A DNA stretch of 17,251 nucleotides, from NCBI GenBank assembly GCA_014859075.1, contig JACUUW010000016.1:1-17251 (forward strand), given 5' to 3'. This stretch comes from Desulforudis sp. Its GTDB lineage: Bacteria > Bacillota > Desulfotomaculia > Desulfotomaculales > Desulforudaceae. The translations under genes were made by a program, and so were the position numbers. Below are positions 12,547 through 17,251 of this stretch, piece after piece (position 1 is the first letter of the stretch; every line of letters begins with the position of its first letter). The notes under the pieces were generated by a model. That model searched no databases and was not told the DNA's origin. It worked only from the letters and a program-made list of their open reading frames with translations.

Positions 12547-14070
12547 ATGGACGGACAGGCTGTACTGGCCGGGGCGAACACCCGGTGGCAGGCCCTGAGT
12601 ACCACCCACAAGGTTTCGCTGGTCATACTGGCGATCGGCGTGGTCCTTGCATCCTACTATCTCACCCAATTCATCCGCCAGATGAACTACGCCACGCTGT
12701 TTGCCCGGCTTGAGCCCCGGGAGGCGGGGGCGATCGTCGAACAGCTGGACGGCATACGCGTTCCCTACATGTTGAGCGACGGCGGCGGCACGATCCGGGT
12801 GCCCAGCAATCGCGTGGACGAGGCGCGGATCCACCTGGCCACCGCCGGCGCGCTGGGAGTCGACGGTGCGGGCTGGGAACTGTTCGACCGCAGCAAGCTC
12901 GGCATCACCGAGTTCGAACAACAGGTAAATTACCAGCGGGCGCTCCAGGAGGAATTGCGCCGGACCATCGTCCAGCTGGACGAGGTCGAAGCGGCGCGGG
13001 TACACTTGGTCCTGCCTGAAAAGAGCATATTCGCCGAGGCCCAGGCGCCGCCTTCGGCGTCTATCGCCTTGAAGCTCCGGCCCGGAGCCGACTTGAACCA
13101 GAGCCAGGTTCGGGGCGTCGTGGCCCTGGTGGCCGGCAGCGTGGAGGGCCTGGGACCCGAGAATGTGCAGCTCATCGACATGCGGGGCCGGCTGCTGAGC
13201 GGGGACAGCCACCAGGATCCGGCTGTTGGCGTGGCCCTCACCCATCTGGAAATCAGGCGCAGCTACGAACGGGAACTGGAACAGCGGCTGCAGCAGGTGC
13301 TCCAGCGGGTCGTCGGTCCGGACCGGGTGGTGGCCATGGTCACGGCCGACCTGGACTTCAGCCACCAGCAGTCGGTGTCATCCGTTCCGCACGGTGAACC
13401 GCAGGTGATCAGTGAACAGACGGTCCGCGAGGAGAGTGAGGGCACCGGCACCGGCGGTGTGCCCGGCACCGACGCCAACCTTCCGGGACCGGACGTGTAC
13501 CCGCTGGCCGGAGGTACCCAGAGCGAGCATTATTCCCGCGAGGAGCGGATCACCAACTACCAGGTGGGCACATTGCAGCAGACGGTCGTGCAGCCGCCGG
13601 GTGAACTCCGGCGCCTTTCCACCTCGGTGGTGGTGGACGGAGAGGTGACCGCCGGCCGGGCCGAGCAGATTCAGAACGTGGTGGCCGCGGCGCTTGGCTT
13701 CGACCAGGAGCGGGGCGACCAGATAATGGTGGCGCCCATGGCCTTTGACACAACCTATCAGGAACAACTGGAGGAGGAACTGCGCCAGGCGGAAGCGTTG
13801 GCCGCCGAGCGGGAACGCCAACAGTTGATCTACTACGCCGCTCTTGCCGGCGGTGCCCTGATTCTGTTCGTGATTCTGGTCGTCGTGGCCGTGTTGGTGA
13901 TCCGCCGCTCGCGGGCGGCGGCGCCGCAGGTGGAGGACGTGATCCCGCTGACCGTGCCGGTGGAAGCCGCGAGTTCTTTGACTGAGAAGCAGCGCGATGT
14001 GCGCGAGTTGACCAAGCAGAAACCGGATGAGGTGGCGCAGATCCTCAAGGTATGGCTGACCGAGAAATAA
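12547..14070 (+). CDS. fliF: Flagellar MS-ring protein FliF
   Basis: FliF forms the MS ring in the cytoplasmic membrane, the base on which rod, switch and export gate assemble. It has 507 residues, within the family range. A first membrane helix spans about 23-40 (VSLVILAIGVVLASYYLT). YscJ/FliF-type ring domains follow (for example GITEFEQQVNYQRALQEEL at about 119-137 and ARVHLVLPEKSIFAE near 150-164). An extracytoplasmic loop is rich in Gly, Thr and Pro. The second membrane helix is at about 427-450, before the cytoplasmic tail. The final KQKPDEVAQILKVWLTEK is the FliG-binding peptide. The ATG is 13 nt after GGGAGGG (12527-12533), a long gap, but no better in-frame start exists. Confidence 0.95.
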   Translation: MDGQAVLAGANTRWQALSTTHKVSLVILAIGVVLASYYLTQFIRQMNYATLFARLEPREAGAIVEQLDGIRVPYMLSDGGGTIRVPSNRVDEARIHLATAGALGVDGAGWELFDRSKLGITEFEQQVNYQRALQEELRRTIVQLDEVEAARVHLVLPEKSIFAEAQAPPSASIALKLRPGADLNQSQVRGVVALVAGSVEGLGPENVQLIDMRGRLLSGDSHQDPAVGVALTHLEIRRSYERELEQRLQQVLQRVVGPDRVVAMVTADLDFSHQQSVSSVPHGEPQVISEQTVREESEGTGTGGVPGTDANLPGPDVYPLAGGTQSEHYSREERITNYQVGTLQQTVVQPPGELRRLSTSVVVDGEVTAGRAEQIQNVVAAALGFDQERGDQIMVAPMAFDTTYQEQLEEELRQAEALAAERERQQLIYYAALAGGALILFVILVVVAVLVIRRSRAAAPQVEDVIPLTVPVEAASSLTEKQRDVRELTKQKPDEVAQILKVWLTEK

Positions 14071-14088
14071 TAGAGGAGGGAGTACCCG

Positions 14089-15096
14089 GTGTCAACTGTC
14101 AAACCAGGTTTGCGCAAGGCCGCAATCTTCCTGATCGCCATGGGGTCGGATCTGTCGGCCCGGGTGCTGAAACACGATTTCTTCGACGAGGAAATTGAGG
14201 AAATCTCCTTTATAATCAACCAGATGGAACGGGTGCCCCCGGAAGTGCGGGACGCCGTTCTGGAGGAGTTCGACCAGCTCTATCATGCCCGCCAGTACCT
14301 GATCCAAGGCGGCCCAAAGTACTGCAAGGAGATGTTGGAGAAGGCGGTCGGGCGCGACAAGGCCGAGAGCATCTTTAAGCGGCTTACCGCCGCGCAACAG
14401 ACCATTCCTTTTTACGCACTGCGCAAGACCGATCCAAAGCACTTGCTGAGTTTCATCCGCGAGGAGCACCCGCAGACGATTGCCATGATCCTGGCGTACC
14501 TGGAGCCGGCCCAGGCCACTTCTATCCTGGGTGCCCTGCCGCCCGAACTGCAGAGCGAGGTGGCCCGCCGGATCGCGATGATGGAGCGGGCTTCTCCGGA
14601 GGTGGTCGCGGACGTGGAACGGGTTCTGGAGCGGAAGCTGTCCGTGATAATGACCGAGGACGTGCTGGACGTCGGCGGGGTTCAGACTCTGGTCCGGATG
14701 TTGAACATGGCGGACCGGGCCACCGAGAAGTCGATCCTGGAAGAGCTCGAACGGGACGACCCGCGCCTGGCCGAGGAAATCCGCCAGCAGCTGTTTGTGT
14801 TTGAGGACGTTGTCAAACTGGACGACCTGTCCGTGCAGCGCATCCTGCGCGAGGTCAACCAGAAGGACCTGAGCATCGCCCTCCGCGGGGCCAACGAGGA
14901 AGTGCGCGACAAAATCTACAAGAACCAGTCCCAGCGCGCCGCCCAGATGCTGCGCGAGGAAATCGAATATATGGGTCCGGTGCGCCTGAAAGACGTGGAA
15001 GAGGCTCAGCAGCGGTTCGTCAAGGTGATCCGCTCCCTGGAAGAGGCCGGAGAAGTAGTGGTATCGCGAGGTGGCGAAGATGCTCTTGTCGTCTAG
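14089..15096 (+). CDS. fliG: Flagellar motor switch protein FliG
   Basis: FliG is the rotor protein of the C-ring. It binds FliF, passes the switch signal from FliM, and interacts with the stator. It has 335 residues, typical of the family. The N-terminal FliF-binding domain starts KPGLRKAAIFLIAMGSDLSA. The middle domain carries EEHPQTIAMILAYLEP (about 124-139), its hallmark EHPQT motif. The C-terminal torque helix region reads VFEDVVKLDDLSVQRILREV and ends with a charged segment before KVIRSLEEAGEVV. The GTG start has GGAGGG about 8 nt upstream and lies 18 nt after fliF. Its 3' end overlaps the start of fliH. Confidence 0.96.
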   Translation: MSTVKPGLRKAAIFLIAMGSDLSARVLKHDFFDEEIEEISFIINQMERVPPEVRDAVLEEFDQLYHARQYLIQGGPKYCKEMLEKAVGRDKAESIFKRLTAAQQTIPFYALRKTDPKHLLSFIREEHPQTIAMILAYLEPAQATSILGALPPELQSEVARRIAMMERASPEVVADVERVLERKLSVIMTEDVLDVGGVQTLVRMLNMADRATEKSILEELERDDPRLAEEIRQQLFVFEDVVKLDDLSVQRILREVNQKDLSIALRGANEEVRDKIYKNQSQRAAQMLREEIEYMGPVRLKDVEEAQQRFVKVIRSLEEAGEVVVSRGGEDALVV

Positions 15097-15727
15097 CACC
15101 GCCGGCGCGCGGATCCTGAAAAAAGCCGAACTGGGTGATTCCCGGCCGGTCAAGCTGCCGCTCAAGCAGCCCGACGAGGTGCCGGCGCCCCGCCCGGAAG
15201 CCGAACGGGAGGCGGCGCGGCTGGAGGCTGAGGAGATCCGAACGAAGGCCTACGAGGAAGGTCGGCGGCAGGGCTACCAGGAGGGTATCGCCCAGGCCTG
15301 GACCGAGGCCGAACAAATTCGGAACCGGGCCAGGAGCATGGTCCGGGAAGTCGAGGAGCTCCGGTGCCGGACCCTGGACGAACTGGAGCACGATATCCGG
15401 GCACTGGCCGTGGCGATCGCCGAAAAGCTGGTGGCCCGGCAACTGGAGTTGGATCCGGAGTACATTGCCGCGGTGGCCCGCGAGGCCCTGGAGGTGGTGC
15501 GGGAGCGGGAAAACATCGTGCTCTACGCCCACCCGTCGCACATCGTGCATCTGCAGGACGCCTACCCGAAGCTGAAGGCGGTACTGCCCGAGAACGCCGC
15601 CCTGCGGATTATCAGTGACGCCGGGTTGGAGGAGGGCGGTTGCCTGGTGGAAACCGAACAGGACTTGGTCGACGCCTCCAGGGACGTGCGTTGGCGGGAG
15701 ATTCTGAAAGCGCTGGAATTGGGATAG
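15080..15727 (+). CDS. fliH: Flagellar export ATPase regulator FliH
   Basis: FliH binds the export ATPase FliI and links it to the C-ring, as a stator-like peripheral stalk. It has 215 residues from the ATG at 15080. The N-terminus is variable. A charged helical segment (about 45-90) contains AYEEGRRQGYQEGIAQAW, the GxxxG-type repeat typical of FliH. The C-terminal domain includes LAVAIAEKLVARQLEL, PSHIVHLQDAYPKL and EGGCLVETEQDLVDAS. GAGG (15068-15071) is 8 nt before this ATG. A GTG at 15071 in the same frame is a possible but poorer start. It overlaps fliG by 17 nt. A small repeat-bounded element separates it from fliI. Confidence 0.93.
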   Translation: MLLSSSTAGARILKKAELGDSRPVKLPLKQPDEVPAPRPEAEREAARLEAEEIRTKAYEEGRRQGYQEGIAQAWTEAEQIRNRARSMVREVEELRCRTLDELEHDIRALAVAIAEKLVARQLELDPEYIAAVAREALEVVRERENIVLYAHPSHIVHLQDAYPKLKAVLPENAALRIISDAGLEEGGCLVETEQDLVDASRDVRWREILKALELG

Positions 15728-15945
15728 AATCCAGAATCCAGAATTCGGAATCCGGAAGAGAGTGGAAGATTGAATAAAGGGTTGGAATGCAGAAACTCCA
15801 GGAATGGGTAGCGAGCGCTGAATGTTTAAGGCCTATGCCGGCAAACGCCTTCGGAAGCAAGAAAACTCGGTCCGCGGCCGGATTGGGTGACGCAGGGAAG
15901 ATTCTGGTGCGTTGTGGTTCATTCTGGATTCTGAATTCTGGTTCA
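15728..15945. mobile_element. Roughly 215-bp element with terminal inverted repeats between fliH and fliI
   Basis: CCAGAATCCAGAATTCGGAAT-like sequence at 15731-15751 is the inverted copy of 15921-15941, with 18 of 21 positions matching. Both ends are built from CAGAAT/ATTCTG units. The inside is less GC-rich than the flanking flagellar genes and holds no recognised gene. This looks like a MITE-type or small intergenic repeat element inserted in the operon. The fliI frame is open across most of it, from 15778. Confidence 0.6.
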
Positions 15946-15963
15946 TTAGGATGTGATGAGGAC

Positions 15964-17251
15964 TTGGCCGAGAGAGCTTTTTCCCCGGATTTGCAGTCCT
16001 GGCGCACGCGGGTGGGTGCCGTTCGGCCCTATCGGCTGTTCGGACGGGTGACCAAGGTGATCGGTTTGACCGTGGAGGTCGAGGGCATGAACACCTCCAT
16101 CGGGGAAATCTGTGACGTGCAAGTGCCGGGAGGGTCTGCGCCGATTCAGGGGGAGGTCGTGGGTTTCCGGGGGCGGACTTCTTTGATCATGCCGCTCGGT
16201 GAGCTGAAGGGAATCCGGCCCGGATGCCGCGTGGAGCCGCTCGGCCGGACGCTCAACGTTCGGGTTGGGGAACACCTGCTGGGGCAGGTGGTGGACGGGC
16301 TCGGACGTCCTTTGACGGCTGTGGGTCACCGGTCCGCGGGCGGCGGCCTGGAGAAAGCGGCCGAGGAGTACCCGGTGCATAACGCGCCTCCCGGTCCTTT
16401 GACCCGGCGCCGTATCGACCAGGTTCTGGCCACCGGTGTGCGGGCCCTCGACGGTTTTCTGACCTGCGGGCGCGGGCAGCGTTTGGGCGTTTTTTCCGGC
16501 AGCGGCGTCGGTAAGAGCGTACTCCTGGGGATGATCTGCCGGTACTGCAGCGCCGATGTCAACGTGGTGGCCCTGGTGGGGGAAAGGGGACGGGAGGTGA
16601 ACGATTTTTTGGAACGTGATTTGGGTCCGGAGGGCCTGAAACGTTCGGTGGTCGTGGTGGCCACCTCCGATCAGCCGGCCTTGATCCGGCTGCGGGCGGC
16701 GCTGGTGGCCACGACGATCGCCGAGTATTTCCGCAACTCCGGCCGGGACGTGCTGTTTCTGATGGACTCCGTCACCCGTTTCGCCCTGGCGCAGCGGGAG
16801 GTCGGCCTCGCGGTGGGCGAACCGCCGACCACCCGGGGCTACACCCCGTCGGTGTTCGCCACGCTGCCCAAGCTGTTGGAACGCACCGGAACCAGCGCGG
16901 ACGGGTCGATCACCGGCTTTTACACCGTGCTGGTGGAGGGGGATGACCTGCAGGAACCGGTGTCGGACGCCGTGCGCGCTATTTTGGACGGCCACATCGT
17001 GTTGAGCCGGGACCTGGCGACCCGTGACCACTACCCGGCGATCGACGTGCTGAACAGCACCAGCCGCCTGATGCCCGATATTGCGTCCCCGGAGCATCAG
17101 CGCCACGCCGCGAAACTGCGCCGCTTGCTGGCGGCCTTCAAGGAAGCCGAGGATCTGGTCAACATCGGCGCTTACGTACCGGGTTCCAACCCCCTGGTTG
17201 ACGAGGCACTGGCCAAATACGGCGACATCGAGGCCTTCCTGCGGCAGGATA
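15964..17251 (+). CDS. fliI: Flagellum-specific export ATPase FliI (cut by window edge)
   Basis: FliI is the ATPase of the flagellar type III export apparatus, related to the F1 beta subunit. About 429 residues are visible, and the gene continues past the right edge. The N-terminal beta-barrel contains GRVTKVIGLTVEVEGM (about 29-44). Walker A is SGSGVGKSVLLGM (about 178-190), Walker B is VLFLMDSVTRFALAQ, and GEPPTTRGYTPSVFATLPKL follows. LERTG and DHYPAIDVLNSTSRLMPDI are further family motifs. The start is uncertain because an inserted element lies upstream. The TTG at 15964 gives a family-like N-terminus but has only a distant AGGA. GTG 15907 has AGGGAAG 6 nt upstream, and ATG 15787 has AAAGGG. 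Either would add residues coded by the element. Confidence 0.93.
   Translation, partial: MAERAFSPDLQSWRTRVGAVRPYRLFGRVTKVIGLTVEVEGMNTSIGEICDVQVPGGSAPIQGEVVGFRGRTSLIMPLGELKGIRPGCRVEPLGRTLNVRVGEHLLGQVVDGLGRPLTAVGHRSAGGGLEKAAEEYPVHNAPPGPLTRRRIDQVLATGVRALDGFLTCGRGQRLGVFSGSGVGKSVLLGMICRYCSADVNVVALVGERGREVNDFLERDLGPEGLKRSVVVVATSDQPALIRLRAALVATTIAEYFRNSGRDVLFLMDSVTRFALAQREVGLAVGEPPTTRGYTPSVFATLPKLLERTGTSADGSITGFYTVLVEGDDLQEPVSDAVRAILDGHIVLSRDLATRDHYPAIDVLNSTSRLMPDIASPEHQRHAAKLRRLLAAFKEAEDLVNIGAYVPGSNPLVDEALAKYGDIEAFLRQD

Noticed and set aside
15946..17106. A 386-codon minus-strand open frame opposite fliI, and similar long frames opposite fliG (14092-15165) and fliF (12511-13365)
   Set aside because: They lie fully antisense to well-conserved flagellar genes. 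In GC-rich coding DNA, long antisense frames are expected. Their translations are rich in His, Arg, Gln and Pro with no recognisable domain.
1..17251. tRNA, rRNA or CRISPR features
   Set aside because: No cloverleaf, conserved rRNA string or regularly spaced repeat array was seen on either strand.

Overview
The window looks like a flagellar and flagellin-glycosylation region from a Gram-positive, clostridial-type bacterium (Firmicutes, most like the moderately GC-rich Peptococcaceae). The reasons are strong GGAGG ribosome-binding sites with frequent GTG and TTG starts, the clostridial order flgB-flgC-fliE-fliF-fliG-fliH-fliI, a c-di-GMP-I riboswitch ahead of flgB, and the grouping of flagellin, Maf and nonulosonic acid genes. 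The genus cannot be fixed from the sequence alone.

Layout. Positions 1-2710 read on the minus strand: an unidentified 182-aa protein, a Maf-type flagellin glycosyltransferase (overlapping it by 4 nt), then the 5' end of a flagellin gene cut by the window edge. A well-formed sigma-28/sigma-D promoter for flagellin has its -35 box over the maf stop codon. Positions 3136-10008 read on the plus strand and form a tight seven-gene operon for a CMP-activated legionaminic acid: legB, legC, legH, legG, legI, a ptmE-type CBS/nucleotidyltransferase gene and legF. Positions 10009-10663 hold decayed coding scraps and a small minus-strand gene with a degenerate second copy of part of itself beside it. From about 10900 the plus strand carries a promoter candidate, a c-di-GMP-I (GEMM) riboswitch with a terminator, and then flgB, flgC, fliE, fliF, fliG, fliH and fliI (cut by the right edge).

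How the parts fit. The leg operon should make the CMP-nonulosonic acid, Maf should attach it to flagellin in the cytoplasm, and the flg/fli operon builds the basal body and type III export apparatus that secretes flagellin. High c-di-GMP is predicted to stop transcription into flgB. The flagellin gene has its own late promoter.

The least explained parts are: a 37-bp element present twice (34 of 37 identical) on either side of the riboswitch; the edges of the leg operon, where protein-like tails of other genes abut legB and legF; a base-composition step inside legG; and a roughly 215-bp element with terminal inverted repeats between fliH and fliI that obscures the fliI start.
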